Counted from the stretch's first letter, positions 1 through 8,380 are shown. The stretch is 64,000 bases of DNA from Pseudomonas sp. SLFW (GCF_009905615.1 NZ_JAAAKW010000004.1:186001-250000); one strand, 5' to 3'. The notes: a model not told the origin generated them from the letters alone. Program-made: numbers and translations.

Positions 1-535
1 AACCTTTCAGGTGCTGAGGGTCGGCATAAGCCACTTCGAAGCCCTGAGTCTTGAGGAAGTGGTCACGGCGCAGGCGGGTGTCTTCGTTCAGCGCGTCCTT
101 GTTCGCCAAGGCCGTGCCTTCGATGCGGTACTCGGACCAGCGTTTCTGCGCCCAATGAATGCCTTGCGCCAGCATGAAACGGCCCAGCCCCCGGTTCCAC
201 GGTTCGATCTGCAAGCCGGATTCGGGACCCACTCGCACGGCACGGTTGGCGTGGTCGACCCAGATATCAAGGTTGTTCTGTTCCTTGCGAGTCTTCTGGC
301 CCGGCAGGTGATACGTCATGCGCAGCAGGCTGAAGTCCTTGCTGTGACGTTCTGCCCGGCCGAATTCGACGAAGCGCAGCGGACGGCCCCCGGTGGCCCG
401 GTCCGTCGGCAGCGGTGCCAAGCGCAGCATCGAAAAATGCTCGGCCTGCACGTCTTCCCACAAGACGGGTGCAGCATCGCCTTCCTGGCTCTCGATTGGC
501 GCGACCGCGTTGGCTTCCATGATTGCTTCTGTCAT
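1..535 (-). CDS. conserved hypothetical protein (C-terminus beyond the window)
   Basis: An open frame runs on the minus strand from ATG at 535 (AGGA about 8 bases upstream) to the window edge, so only the first ~178 residues are seen and the C-terminus is missing. It begins MTEAIMEANAVAP and contains an LRFVEFGRAERHSKDFSLLRMTYHLPGQ stretch split by no stop. I see no signal peptide, membrane segment or catalytic motif. In Pseudomonas, the slot between prmB and the hydrolase/aroC pair normally holds a conserved hypothetical gene, and this matches by position. That is inference from gene order. The function is unknown. Plus-strand frames here lack start signals and are shadows. Confidence 0.7.
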   Translation of the reverse strand, partial: MTEAIMEANAVAPIESQEGDAAPVLWEDVQAEHFSMLRLAPLPTDRATGGRPLRFVEFGRAERHSKDFSLLRMTYHLPGQKTRKEQNNLDIWVDHANRAVRVGPESGLQIEPWNRGLGRFMLAQGIHWAQKRWSEYRIEGTALANKDALNEDTRLRRDHFLKTQGFEVAYADPQHLKG

Positions 536-629
536 TACGGCGATCCTGTTATCGACATTGTCCCGGCAACACAATGCCAGCAACCCGATATCGGCCGTTT
601 TTGCTGAATCTGAAGGGTGAGCTTTGGCG

Positions 630-1625
630 CTAAGCCTTGGGCACTGACCCGATAAACGTGAGTATGCGATCCGACAACTCGCTGGCCAGCGGCAGCTGCG
701 GGTCTTTATAGGAGGCCAATTGACGTTTCATGTCCATCGGCACGATGCGCAGCACGTGGTTCATGCCGTCGATAATCGCCAATTGTGAATCGGGCTTGGC
801 CTTGTGTAGCAATTCGGCATCGCCCACACCCACCTGCATGTCGTTGCGCCCTTGCAGGATCAGCGTTGGAATCTTCAGCTTGCCGAACGCTTGGGCCGGG
901 TTCTGCCGGAACAGCGAAATCAGGTACGGCTGAACGCTCGGGCGGAACACGACCTGCAACGGATCGGGCACGTCCGGGTCGGTCTTGCCAGCCTTCATTT
1001 CTTCGATCAGTGCCTCGCTGCGAGCCAGCAGGGGAGGCGGAAGCCGGTCCTGTAATTGCTCGCGAATGACCTGGTCCACCGGTCGTCCCGTGCCCGCCAG
1101 GGAGATCAACGCCGTGGCGCCCGCCCGTTCCGCCGCCAACGAGGCAACGAGCGCCCCCTCGCTGTGACCGAGGATGATCAATTGGCCGAGCCGCGAGTCG
1201 GTCTTGAGTTTTTGGCTCCAGGCCACCGCGTCATCGACGTATCTTTCGATGGTCAGATCCCGCTCATCAGGGGTGGCGGGGCGACTGGCCGCAACGCCGC
1301 GTTTGTCGTAACGCACGCTGGCGATGTTGTGCCGGGCAAGAATCACCGCCAGGCGCTTCATGCTGTCGTTGCGGCCGCCGTCGGTGTTGTTGCCGTCGCG
1401 ATCGGTCGGTCCGGAGCCGGCAATAATGAGCACCACCGGCACCGGTTCCTTGGATTTGGGCAGCAGAAGGGTGCCAAATAGCTCTCCCGTCCCGGTTTCC
1501 AGAGAGACAGGACGTTGCAGCACGACCGGCGTGCCTGCGTTGGCGAGGGAAGACAGCAAAGTGAGGGTCAAGGCGATTACTCGCAGCGGCCGTAAGCCGC
1601 AAATCAGGGACATACCACGTAGCAT
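630..1625 (-). CDS. secreted alpha/beta hydrolase (serine esterase-like)
   Basis: A 331-residue protein with a short basic N-terminus and a hydrophobic stretch ending ...LLSSLANAG, i.e. a Sec signal peptide, so probably periplasmic. After the leader comes the hydrolase fold: oxyanion-hole region IAGSGPTDRDGN, nucleophile elbow GHSEG, an acidic position in LQGRNDMQV and the catalytic His in GMNHV. This is the usual order for family S9/DUF1749-like esterases, and the natural substrate cannot be read from sequence. It lies next to and divergent from aroC, as in other pseudomonads. A start at the second Met (1613) is also possible and would shorten the leader by four residues. Confidence 0.85.
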   Translation of the reverse strand: MLRGMSLICGLRPLRVIALTLTLLSSLANAGTPVVLQRPVSLETGTGELFGTLLLPKSKEPVPVVLIIAGSGPTDRDGNNTDGGRNDSMKRLAVILARHNIASVRYDKRGVAASRPATPDERDLTIERYVDDAVAWSQKLKTDSRLGQLIILGHSEGALVASLAAERAGATALISLAGTGRPVDQVIREQLQDRLPPPLLARSEALIEEMKAGKTDPDVPDPLQVVFRPSVQPYLISLFRQNPAQAFGKLKIPTLILQGRNDMQVGVGDAELLHKAKPDSQLAIIDGMNHVLRIVPMDMKRQLASYKDPQLPLASELSDRILTFIGSVPKA

Positions 1626-1768
1626 CGCAAGGCCATCATCAATAAAGTGTGAAATTGGACGCAGCCAATCGAATAAGGTTCGGGCGTGATATAGACGTTG
1701 ACCCTGCGTATACTGGCGCGCTCTTTTTAGACTTTTTGGTTTTTGGTCGATTTCTCGGAGCCTCCCGC

Positions 1769-2860
1769 ATGTCCGGCAATACCTTCGGCAAGCTGTTCAC
1801 TGTCACCACCGCTGGCGAAAGCCATGGCCCGGCGCTGGTTGCTATCGTTGACGGCTGCCCGCCAGGTGTCGAGCTGTCGCTGGAAGACCTGCAGCGCGAC
1901 CTGGACCGCCGCAAGCCCGGCACCAGCCGCCACACCACTCAGCGTCAGGAAGCGGATGAAGTCGAAATCCTCTCTGGCGTGTTCGAAGGCAAGACCACCG
2001 GCGCGTCCATCGGCCTGTTGATCCGCAACACCGACCAGAAATCCAAAGACTACTCGCAGATCAAGGATCTGTTCCGTCCGGCCCACGCCGATTACACCTA
2101 CCACCACAAATACGGCATTCGCGACTACCGCGGCGGCGGTCGCAGTTCGGCCCGGGAAACCGCGATGCGCGTGGCGGCCGGTGCTATCGCCAAGAAATAC
2201 CTGCTGACACAGGGCATCACCGTGCGTGGCTACATGAGCCAGCTCGGCCCTATCGAAATCCCGTTCAAGACCTGGGAATCGGTCGAGCAAAACGCCTTTT
2301 TCAGCCCTGATCCGGACAAGGTCCCGGAGCTGGAAGTCTACATGGACCAGCTCCGCCGCGATCAGGATTCGGTCGGGGCGAAGATCACTGTCGTCGCCGA
2401 TGGCGTGATGCCGGGGCTGGGTGAGCCGATTTTTGACCGCCTGGACGCCGAGCTGGCCCATGCACTGATGAGTATCAATGCCGTGAAGGGCATCGAGATC
2501 GGCGCCGGGTTCGACAGCGTCTCCCAGCGTGGCACCGAGCACCGCGACGAGATGACCCCGGAAGGCTTCCTCTCCAACAATGCGGGCGGCATCCTCGGCG
2601 GCATCTCGTCAGGTCAGCCGATCGTCGCTCACCTGGCGCTGAAAGCCACGTCGAGCATCACCACCCCGGGCCGCTCGATCGACATCGACGGCAACCCGGT
2701 GGACGTGATCACCAAGGGCCGTCACGACCCGTGCGTCGGCATTCGGGCCACGCCGATTGCCGAGGCGATGATGGCCATCGTGCTGCTCGACCACTTGCTG
2801 CGCCATCGCGGCCAAAACCTCGACGTGCGGGTCAACACCCCGGTTCTGGGCCAGCTGTAA
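1769..2860 (+). CDS. aroC: chorismate synthase
   Basis: This enzyme converts 5-enolpyruvylshikimate-3-phosphate to chorismate, the last shikimate-pathway step, using reduced FMN; it is cytosolic and tetrameric. The 363-residue product starts [20 protein letters not shown], which contains the GESHG signature; [10 protein letters not shown] and the C-terminal [13 protein letters not shown] signature are also present, and length is normal. The start at 1769 is chosen because GGAG lies 8 bases upstream; the frame stays open to 1649, but that extension is not conserved-looking. It is followed after 31 bases by an MFS gene in the same direction, the usual Pseudomonas arrangement. Confidence 0.98.
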   Translation: MSGNTFGKLFTVTTAGESHGPALVAIVDGCPPGVELSLEDLQRDLDRRKPGTSRHTTQRQEADEVEILSGVFEGKTTGASIGLLIRNTDQKSKDYSQIKDLFRPAHADYTYHHKYGIRDYRGGGRSSARETAMRVAAGAIAKKYLLTQGITVRGYMSQLGPIEIPFKTWESVEQNAFFSPDPDKVPELEVYMDQLRRDQDSVGAKITVVADGVMPGLGEPIFDRLDAELAHALMSINAVKGIEIGAGFDSVSQRGTEHRDEMTPEGFLSNNAGGILGGISSGQPIVAHLALKATSSITTPGRSIDIDGNPVDVITKGRHDPCVGIRATPIAEAMMAIVLLDHLLRHRGQNLDVRVNTPVLGQL

Positions 2861-2891
2861 TGCGGGAGTCCGGCGCGGCCACCACGGGCAA

Positions 2892-4046
2892 TTGACCGTG
2901 GCGGCGCTTCCTTACTGGCGGCTGTCCAGCTTTTACCTCTTCTATTTCGCCCTACTGGGTTCGACGGCGCCGTTTCTGGCGCTGTACTTCGACCACCTGG
3001 GCTTTTCCAGCGCGCACATCGGCGAGTTGGTCGCGATCCCGATGTTGATGCGTTGCGTGGCGCCGAACCTGTGGGGCTGGCTGGGTGACTACACCGGTCG
3101 GCGTCTGGCGATCGTGCGTTTCGGCGCGGTCTGCACGCTGGCGTGCTTTTCTCTGATTCTTATCGACAAATCCTACGTCTGGCTGGCCATGGTCATGGCG
3201 CTGCATGCCTTTTTCTGGCACGCCGTGTTGCCGCAGTTCGAGGTCATCACGCTCGCGCATTTGCAGGGCCAGACCGCCCGTTACAGTCAGATTCGCCTGT
3301 GGGGTTCGGTGGGGTTCATCCTGACCGTGGTAGGGCTGGGGCGACTGTTCGAGTGGTTCAGCCTTGATGTGTATCCGCAGGCGCTGCTGTTGATCATGGC
3401 CGGGATCGTCGTCAGCAGTGGATGGGTGCCCAATGCGCAGCCGCCTGCATCGACCCAACGACCTGCAGGGGAAGGGTTTCTCAAACAACTGTTCAGCCCC
3501 GGCGTACTGGCTTTCTATCTATGTGTGGCGTTGATGCAACTGAGCCACGGGCCGTATTACACCTTTCTCACGCTGCACCTTGAGCACCTCGGTTACAGTC
3601 GCGGCATCATCGGCATGCTCTGGGCGGTTGGCGTGGTCGCGGAGGTGCTGATGTTCCTGGCGATGAGCCGTATCCTGCAGCGGTTCGGCGTGCGTCAGGT
3701 CTTGATCACCAGTTTTGCGCTGGCGTCGTTACGCTGGCTGTTGCTGGGGAATTTCGCGGACCATCTGACGGTGTTGATCTTCGCTCAGTTGCTGCACGCG
3801 GCGACGTTCGGCAGTTTTCACGCCGCGGCCATCCATTTTCTACAACGCAGTTTTGGCCCTCGTCAGCAAGGGCAGGGGCAAGCGTTGTATGCCGCGTTGT
3901 CCGGAACCGGAGGGGCAATGGGGGCGCTGTACTCCGGCTACAGCTGGAATGCGCTCGGCGCGGAGTGGACGTTCGCCATCGCGAGTCTAGCGGCACTGAT
4001 GGCTGCGATCCTGGCGGCGATGCGCATGAGAGAGGTGTCTCTCTGA
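2892..4046 (+). CDS. MFS transporter, 3-phenylpropionate/LacY-like type
   Basis: A 384-residue polytopic inner-membrane protein with about 12 hydrophobic segments. It begins PYWRLSSFYLFYFALLGS and has the MFS loop GWLGDYTGRRLAIVR between helices 2 and 3, which matches the MFS_1_like (HcaT/LacY-type) branch. The substrate is not deducible. No ATG is available: candidate starts are TTG at 2892 and GTG at 2898, both with weak ribosome sites, so translation may depend on readthrough from aroC 31 bases upstream. In other pseudomonads the gene sits between aroC and the methionine-salvage genes, and that order is kept here. Confidence 0.85.
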   Translation: MTVAALPYWRLSSFYLFYFALLGSTAPFLALYFDHLGFSSAHIGELVAIPMLMRCVAPNLWGWLGDYTGRRLAIVRFGAVCTLACFSLILIDKSYVWLAMVMALHAFFWHAVLPQFEVITLAHLQGQTARYSQIRLWGSVGFILTVVGLGRLFEWFSLDVYPQALLLIMAGIVVSSGWVPNAQPPASTQRPAGEGFLKQLFSPGVLAFYLCVALMQLSHGPYYTFLTLHLEHLGYSRGIIGMLWAVGVVAEVLMFLAMSRILQRFGVRQVLITSFALASLRWLLLGNFADHLTVLIFAQLLHAATFGSFHAAAIHFLQRSFGPRQQGQGQALYAALSGTGGAMGALYSGYSWNALGAEWTFAIASLAALMAAILAAMRMREVSL

Positions 4047-4149
4047 CCCCAAACGGCCGCCCATTAACGGCCGGTTTCACCGTTTGACTGAATGAACCTG
4101 CGTCTGCCGAACATCGTATCGGCGAGCGATTGAACCGAGGAACCCCGCT

Positions 4150-4695
4150 ATGAGCATTCTCTCCGTCTATCACGTGTCCTCCCCAGAGTTGCCGAACAAG
4201 GTGTTGACCCACCTTGAAGACATCGCCTCGACCCTCGCCGAGCACGGCATTGTTATCGAACGTTTGCCCGCGGCCACCCCCGTTGCTGCAGGCGCGCCTC
4301 AGGACGACGTCAACGTCGCCTACCGTGATCAGATCAGCCAATTGAGCGCAGAGCGCGGTTGTGTGGCCAGCGCTGTGATCAGTGTCGACGACCGCCACCT
4401 GCAAAAAGCCGAACTGCGTGCGGGGCTCCTCGACGAACATCAGCACAGCGCGGACGAAGTGCGATTTTTCGTTGCGGGGCGTGGGCTCTGTTCGTTTCAC
4501 CTTGGGGATTTTGTCTACGCCGTGCTGTGCGAAAAGAACGACTTGATAACCGTCCCGGCGGGAACTCGGCAGTGGTTCGACATGGGCGAGCAGCCTCGGG
4601 TGGTCGCTATTCGCTTGTTCGGTTCGCCAGAGGGTGAGCGAATGAAGCTGACGGGCGATGAGCTGGCCCGTCAGTTTCCAGGTCTGGATGACTGA
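4150..4695 (+). CDS. mtnD: acireductone dioxygenase, possibly impaired metal site
   Basis: A 181-residue cupin of the ARD family. ARD oxidises acireductone in the methionine salvage pathway (Fe form to the methionine precursor). The metal motif ...DEHQHSADEVRFF supplies H97, H99 and E103. The fourth ligand, normally a His in VPA(G/N)T-x-HWFDMG, is Gln here (codon CAG, residue 141, PAGTRQWFDMG). The rest of the protein is full length and well conserved. The usual mtnB and mtnC neighbours are absent: an MFS gene precedes it and a strong terminator follows. The protein may be inactive, altered in metal preference or in decay. The family call is secure. Confidence 0.9.
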   Translation: MSILSVYHVSSPELPNKVLTHLEDIASTLAEHGIVIERLPAATPVAAGAPQDDVNVAYRDQISQLSAERGCVASAVISVDDRHLQKAELRAGLLDEHQHSADEVRFFVAGRGLCSFHLGDFVYAVLCEKNDLITVPAGTRQWFDMGEQPRVVAIRLFGSPEGERMKLTGDELARQFPGLDD

Positions 4696-4746
4696 AACCG
4701 GCATTCACCAGCAGGGTTAGGCCTTGATCCACTCCTCGTCTTTTGA

Positions 4747-4778
4747 ACGGCTCGCATCCTTGATGTGAGCCGTTTTTG
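4747..4778 (+). terminator. rho-independent terminator after mtnD
   Basis: A 12-bp stem (4747-4758 with 4762-4773, one G-T pair) has a 3-base loop and is followed directly by TTTTTG. It ends the aroC-MFS-mtnD transcript and insulates the luxR leader that follows. Confidence 0.9.
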
Positions 4779-4857
4779 TTTCAAAAGCTGGAAAAATGTA
4801 AGCAAGTTTTGGTTGTTGTGTAAGAAGTCGCCTGTTTATCAGTCAGGCATGCCTGTT

Positions 4858-4899
4858 TGTTTTAACCCCTGTGTTTAACCCCTTCAGACTGTGTAACCC
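4858..4899 (+). repeat. three direct repeats upstream of luxR
   Basis: Three near-identical direct repeats with core TGT(G)TTTAACCC lie at 4858-4869, 4870-4882 and 4890-4899. The first two abut and the third is 7 bases further on. They fall in the non-coding region before the LuxR-type gene and could be protein-binding iterons; this is inference only. Confidence 0.5.
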
Positions 4900-4904
4900 T
4901 TTAT

Positions 4905-4975
4905 CTGTCGAAGCCTGAAGGCCTTTGAGCGCGCCCTGCTCACGGACCTCCGTGCAGACCTTGGCGCGTCGACAG
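4905..4975 (+). ncRNA. candidate structured RNA leader before luxR
   Basis: The 71 bases fold on paper into a branched structure. An outer stem pairs CTGTCGA (4905-4911) with TCGACAG (4969-4975). Inside are a small hairpin (about 4912-4925) and a second stem CGCGCC (4930-4935) with GGCGCG (4963-4968), whose right arm directly abuts the outer stem. That second stem is capped by CACGGA/TCCGTG (4941-4954), flanked by CTG/CAG. It ends 71 bases before the luxR start. It could be a 5' leader element or a small RNA. No T-run terminator follows it. Confidence 0.4.
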
Positions 4976-5046
4976 GCCGCTGTCCACTTAAAACTCTAAA
5001 GCGCCATTCAGGGACGACACAGCACGTTTTTTAAACGGAGGGGAAG

Positions 5047-5763
5047 ATGAAAAACGTAACAACAGGGACGCTGAGCCCATTGATCGAGCAGATGGTCAGC
5101 AGCGTCACCGAACAGGACGGCAACGCCGCCATCGCCAACGCGCTGGACTGGCTCCGAGCGGAATGCGGTTGCGAACGGGCCATGTTCTATCAGTACCGCG
5201 AGGGATTGCTGCTCAACTGCATCACGTCCAACGTCGACGTCTACTGGAAAGAGCTTTACAACCAGGGGCGGCTGATGATCGAAGACCCGGTCATTCGGTG
5301 CTTTCGCCATACCATGGGGTTTCTCGAATGGGCGGACGCGTTCGACACCTATCCACCGTCGTCGGCCTATCTGGCGGCGGTCGAGGACTGTGACCTGCTC
5401 CCGGCGCTGTCCTACGGCTACACCTGCGAAAACCGGGTCAACCGGGGCGTGGTCAGCGTCTGTTCGCTCAACGGCATGGAACGGCCACTCAGCCATAACG
5501 ACCGTTATCTGGTGACCAGCCTCGTTCCCATGCTGCATGTCGCGGGCAAGGGGCGACAGTTTCAGACCCGGGCACTGACCGGTAAAGAGCTGGAAATCCT
5601 CAAGTGGGCCCGAGAGGGTAAGACCGCATGGGAAATTGCATTAATCAAAGAACTGTCGGAGGCCACCGTTAAGCATCACTTCAAAAGCATCTACGCCAAA
5701 TTGGGCGTGACCAACCGCGCGCAAGCCGTGGGCGAAGCGCTGTGCCGAGGCATCATTCGCTAA
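5047..5763 (+). CDS. LuxR-family regulator with autoinducer-binding-type domain (LuxR solo)
   Basis: A 238-residue cytosolic transcription factor. Residues ~15-165 form an autoinducer-binding-type domain retaining W67, Y71, D80-P81 and W95, which correspond to the acyl-homoserine-lactone contact residues of TraR/LuxR. Residues ~177-228 are a LuxR helix-turn-helix (LTGKELEILKWAREGKTAWEIA then SEATVKHHFKSIYAKLG). No luxI-type synthase is nearby, so it is an orphan ('solo') receptor that could sense self, foreign or plant signals; the ligand is unknown. Start ATG 5047 has GGAGG upstream. The preceding 350 bases hold three direct repeats and a self-complementary segment that may regulate it. Confidence 0.88.
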   Translation: MKNVTTGTLSPLIEQMVSSVTEQDGNAAIANALDWLRAECGCERAMFYQYREGLLLNCITSNVDVYWKELYNQGRLMIEDPVIRCFRHTMGFLEWADAFDTYPPSSAYLAAVEDCDLLPALSYGYTCENRVNRGVVSVCSLNGMERPLSHNDRYLVTSLVPMLHVAGKGRQFQTRALTGKELEILKWAREGKTAWEIALIKELSEATVKHHFKSIYAKLGVTNRAQAVGEALCRGIIR

Positions 5764-5823
5764 GCGCAACCAACGTTCCGGCGTACGCAACATCCGTTGA
5801 CGCCTGAACCGACTGCGCAAAAA

Positions 5824-5858
5824 AAAACCGCGATCGCACTGAGTGCGATCGCGGTTTT
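5824..5858. terminator. bidirectional terminator
   Basis: A 14-bp perfect palindromic stem (5827-5840 with 5842-5855) is flanked by an A-run on the left and TTTT on the right. It serves the convergent luxR (plus) and DUF3509 (minus) genes. Confidence 0.9.
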
Positions 5859-5904
5859 GTGCGGAGTGTGCGTCAGTCAATGCCCGCAGTATCCACGCAG
5901 ACGC

Positions 5905-6183
5905 TTAACGCGTGTGATAAGTCGGCAGATCGAAACGGTGTTGGCTTTGCAGCATGGAAATCGCTGGCAGTTCGCTGGCCTGAGCCGCCAGGTCGCGGCG
6001 AATCGCGCTGATCACCCACTCCAGTTGCACCGGGGTGTGCAACTGAGCGTAGGAGACCGAACGACGGATCTGTTTGCCTTCGTGATTGCGCAGCGACAAC
6101 AGCACACCACCGTCGGGACGAGGCTGGGTGTTGACTTCGAAGTCGGAAAATACGGATGCGAATTTTTCTTGAATGAAAGTCAT
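5905..6183 (-). CDS. DUF3509-family small protein
   Basis: A 92-residue protein with the pattern of the Pseudomonas-specific DUF3509 family: an aromatic N-terminal helix (MTFIQEKFASVFSDF), a beta region with PRPDGGVLLSLRN, and a helix ending VISAIRRDLAAQ. The function is unknown. There is no signal peptide or membrane segment. The start at 6183 is preferred because GGAG lies 9 bases upstream; an in-frame ATG at 6198 would add five residues. It is monocistronic, with its terminator shared with the convergent luxR gene. Confidence 0.8.
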   Translation of the reverse strand: MTFIQEKFASVFSDFEVNTQPRPDGGVLLSLRNHEGKQIRRSVSYAQLHTPVQLEWVISAIRRDLAAQASELPAISMLQSQHRFDLPTYHTR

Positions 6184-6653
6184 GTCTAGCGGCTCCATTG
6201 CTCAGTGATAACAAGCTTGGTAGGACTAGTGCAGTGACTGTGCCAGTATTGTTGTCTGTAAAAAATGCTTTAAAAACAGTTGGTTATAAATTTCGAAAAT
6301 TTTCTTTTTCGTGCATTTTGCAAGATTGGCCATCGGGCATCCTGCATTTTGCCGGAGTAAAGGGAGCGGGGAGGAGGGGAAGTGGGGCGCTGTTGAAATC
6401 TGAGACAGCGATACCCTGTATTTATTTCACCGTGTGACCTGGATTTTTCCTGCGGGCGATAAACGGCTTTTTCTATAGCGGTGATCAAAAAGGTTCGCTG
6501 GCGAAACAGGCCCGTGCCTGCCATCGTTCGCAACATCGCAGCAGATGAGCGTGGAACTTGGCCCAGACCGCGGGCCTCTCAACGTTCTGTTGCACCGCTG
6601 GCGAGAAAGATGATTGATCAAGGGTGCCCCGTGCGGCGCTACAGGAGAATGGA
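6184..6653. other. 470-bp intergenic region without a recognised gene
   Basis: It holds the promoter regions of the divergent DUF3509 and ankyrin genes. The part at ~6225-6320 is distinctly AT-rich compared with its surroundings (runs such as TTTCGAAAATTTTCTTTTTC). Short open frames on both strands lack ribosome sites and protein-like composition. No convincing RNA or repeat was seen. Confidence 0.6.
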
Positions 6654-7190
6654 ATGTCTGACACCCCGAACAACCCCGGCGCAGCCACCCGCATGACCGA
6701 CGAAGAAGCGCTGGAGTTCGCCGAACAAGTGTTCGACCGTGCTCGCGCAGGTGATGCCGTGATGCTGGACCGCTTGCTGGAAAACGGGCTGACCCCCAAT
6801 TTGCGCAATCACAAGGGCGACACGCTGTTGATGCTCGCCAGTTATCACGGCCACCAGGACGCTGTGAGCGTGCTGCTCAAACACGGAGCGGACCCTGAAA
6901 TCCGCAACGACAATAACCAGAGTCCGATTGCCGGGGCCGCCTTCAAGGGCGATCTGGACGTGGTGAAACTGCTGGTGGAAGGCGGGGCGGATGTCGAGGG
7001 CGCAGGGGGCGACGGTCGCACCGCGCTGATGATGGCCGCGATGTTCAATCGCACTGCCATCGTCGATTACCTGATCGCCAACGGGGCCAACCCCAACGCC
7101 AAAGACGCCAAAGGGGTCACGCCGCTGATGGCCGCCCAGACCATGGGCGCAACCGACACTGCAGAGCAGCTGACGCGTTTGATGGTGTAA
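6654..7190 (+). CDS. ankyrin-repeat protein
   Basis: A 178-residue cytosolic protein built of four to five ankyrin repeats from about residue 45 (for example KGDTLLMLASYHGHQDAVSVLL, DGRTALMMAAMFNRTAIVDYL, KGVTPLMAAQTM), so a protein-interaction module. Start ATG 6654 follows AGGAG with 6-base spacing. In Pseudomonas such proteins often accompany a periplasmic catalase (ankB-katB), but no catalase is next to this one, so the partner is unknown. There is no signal peptide in this form. The gene is followed by a strong terminator. Confidence 0.88.
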   Translation: MSDTPNNPGAATRMTDEEALEFAEQVFDRARAGDAVMLDRLLENGLTPNLRNHKGDTLLMLASYHGHQDAVSVLLKHGADPEIRNDNNQSPIAGAAFKGDLDVVKLLVEGGADVEGAGGDGRTALMMAAMFNRTAIVDYLIANGANPNAKDAKGVTPLMAAQTMGATDTAEQLTRLMV

Positions 7191-7249
7191 CCGAAAAAAG
7201 AGCCTGCGCTGCGGCGTACTCTGGTTCCGTTACAGCGTTAACCGATAGA

Positions 7250-7289
7250 GGCGCGAAGGATTTCCGGCTATCCTTCGCGCCTGTTTTTT
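7250..7289 (+). terminator. rho-independent terminator after ankyrin gene
   Basis: A 12-bp perfect stem (7250-7261 with 7270-7281), an 8-base loop and then TGTTTTTT. It lies only about 20 bases before the next start codon (7308), so that gene either depends on readthrough or has a promoter overlapping the terminator. Confidence 0.9.
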
Positions 7290-7307
7290 CGTCCGGACTC
7301 CTTCGCC

Positions 7308-7832
7308 ATGAAAGCTTCACTCATCGAATTCATCAGCAAAATCAGCTCCGGCTGCATGAGCGACGAGGAAATCGACGCGATTGCCGACGAAGCCTCCCGA
7401 GCGTACGCCGACCCCGAGGCCTTTCTCGCCGCCAATCCGGACATCAACTACGACGACACCTTCCCCATCCCGCTGGGCGAATGGGTGGTGGTCGGCAGCC
7501 TGCCGGAAACCGTGATGTTCCAGGCCGACAACTACATGGACCTGTTCAGTGAAATCACGGCCTCTTTCGGCCCCGGCGTGACCTTCAACATCAAGCCTAA
7601 ACAGCTTGCCAAGACCGAGCCCCTGACTGCGTTGAACCGGATTCAGATCCAGCTCGGCAGCATGAACAAGGAAATGGGCGGTTACGTGCTGATGAACCTG
7701 AGCGAGCCGCTGGACGATGAGCTTCAGACCGTGCTCGTGTTTGGCAATGATCAGGCTCGGGTAATGGCGTTGGGTGTTGAGCTGGGCATCTTGATCGAAC
7801 CTGCCCTAGAGGCCCTGAAGGCTCAGCAGTAA
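7308..7832 (+). CDS. conserved hypothetical protein, 174 residues
   Basis: An acidic soluble protein with an N-terminal helix (MKASLIEFISKISSG), then MSDEEIDAIADEASRAYADPEAFL, a proline-rich turn FPIPLGEWVVVGSLP and a C-terminal alpha/beta region. I do not recognise the family. There is no signal peptide or membrane span. The composition and codon use look genuine, and no better frame competes. It starts about 20 bases after a strong terminator with only a weak ribosome site, and is followed by a GNAT gene 53 bases on. It could belong to an immunity-type or housekeeping family; I cannot tell which. Confidence 0.75.
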   Translation: MKASLIEFISKISSGCMSDEEIDAIADEASRAYADPEAFLAANPDINYDDTFPIPLGEWVVVGSLPETVMFQADNYMDLFSEITASFGPGVTFNIKPKQLAKTEPLTALNRIQIQLGSMNKEMGGYVLMNLSEPLDDELQTVLVFGNDQARVMALGVELGILIEPALEALKAQQ

Positions 7833-7885
7833 GTTCGCTTCATCTATAAATTCTCAGGATCTTTCAGTTTTTTCAGGAGCCATGC

Positions 7886-8380
7886 GTGACCTCTTCCGAC
7901 ATCCACATCGCCCGATACGCGCCGGGCGACGAGCAGGGCATCGTTGATTTGATCGTGCCCATTCAGCGTGAAGAGTTCGGGATTGAAATCACCGCGAAAG
8001 ACCAGCCGGACCTGATGCAGATCCAGTCGTTTTACCAGACCGGCACCGGCGACTTCTGGGTGGCGCGCAAGGACGGGAACGTGGTCGGCAGCATTGGCCT
8101 CAAGGACATCGGCAATCAAGAAGCGGCGCTGCGGAAAATGTTCGTGGCAGGCCCTTGGCGGGGGCGGGAGTACGGCGTGGCTCGCCAGCTGCTCGAATGC
8201 CTGATCAATGAGGCGAAAGCTCGCGGCGTGAGGCGCATTTACCTCGGCACCACCGCGAAGTTTCTGGCGGCCCATCGCTTCTACGAGAAGCACGGTTTCG
8301 AACTCATCGAGCAACAACAGCTGCCCGACACCTTTCCGGTGATGGTCGTGGACACGCGCTTCTACGCGTTGTCGTTGTGA
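7886..8380 (+). CDS. GNAT family N-acetyltransferase
   Basis: A 164-residue acetyl-CoA-dependent acetyltransferase. The GNAT core is present: strand FWVARKDGNVVGSIGLKDI, then the acetyl-CoA loop PWRGREYGVARQLLE (an R-G-x-G-like motif) and the closing helix RRIYLGTTAKFLAAHRFYEKHGF. The acceptor is unknown. It starts with GTG at 7886, chosen because CAGGAG sits 6 bases upstream; the ATG at 7882 is in another frame. It is co-directional with the preceding hypothetical gene and the following membrane-protein gene. Confidence 0.88.
   Translation: MTSSDIHIARYAPGDEQGIVDLIVPIQREEFGIEITAKDQPDLMQIQSFYQTGTGDFWVARKDGNVVGSIGLKDIGNQEAALRKMFVAGPWRGREYGVARQLLECLINEAKARGVRRIYLGTTAKFLAAHRFYEKHGFELIEQQQLPDTFPVMVVDTRFYALSL

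Noticed and set aside
11..607. 198-codon plus-strand frame at the window start
   Set aside because: The minus-strand frame through the same bases has a good start and fits the Pseudomonas gene order.
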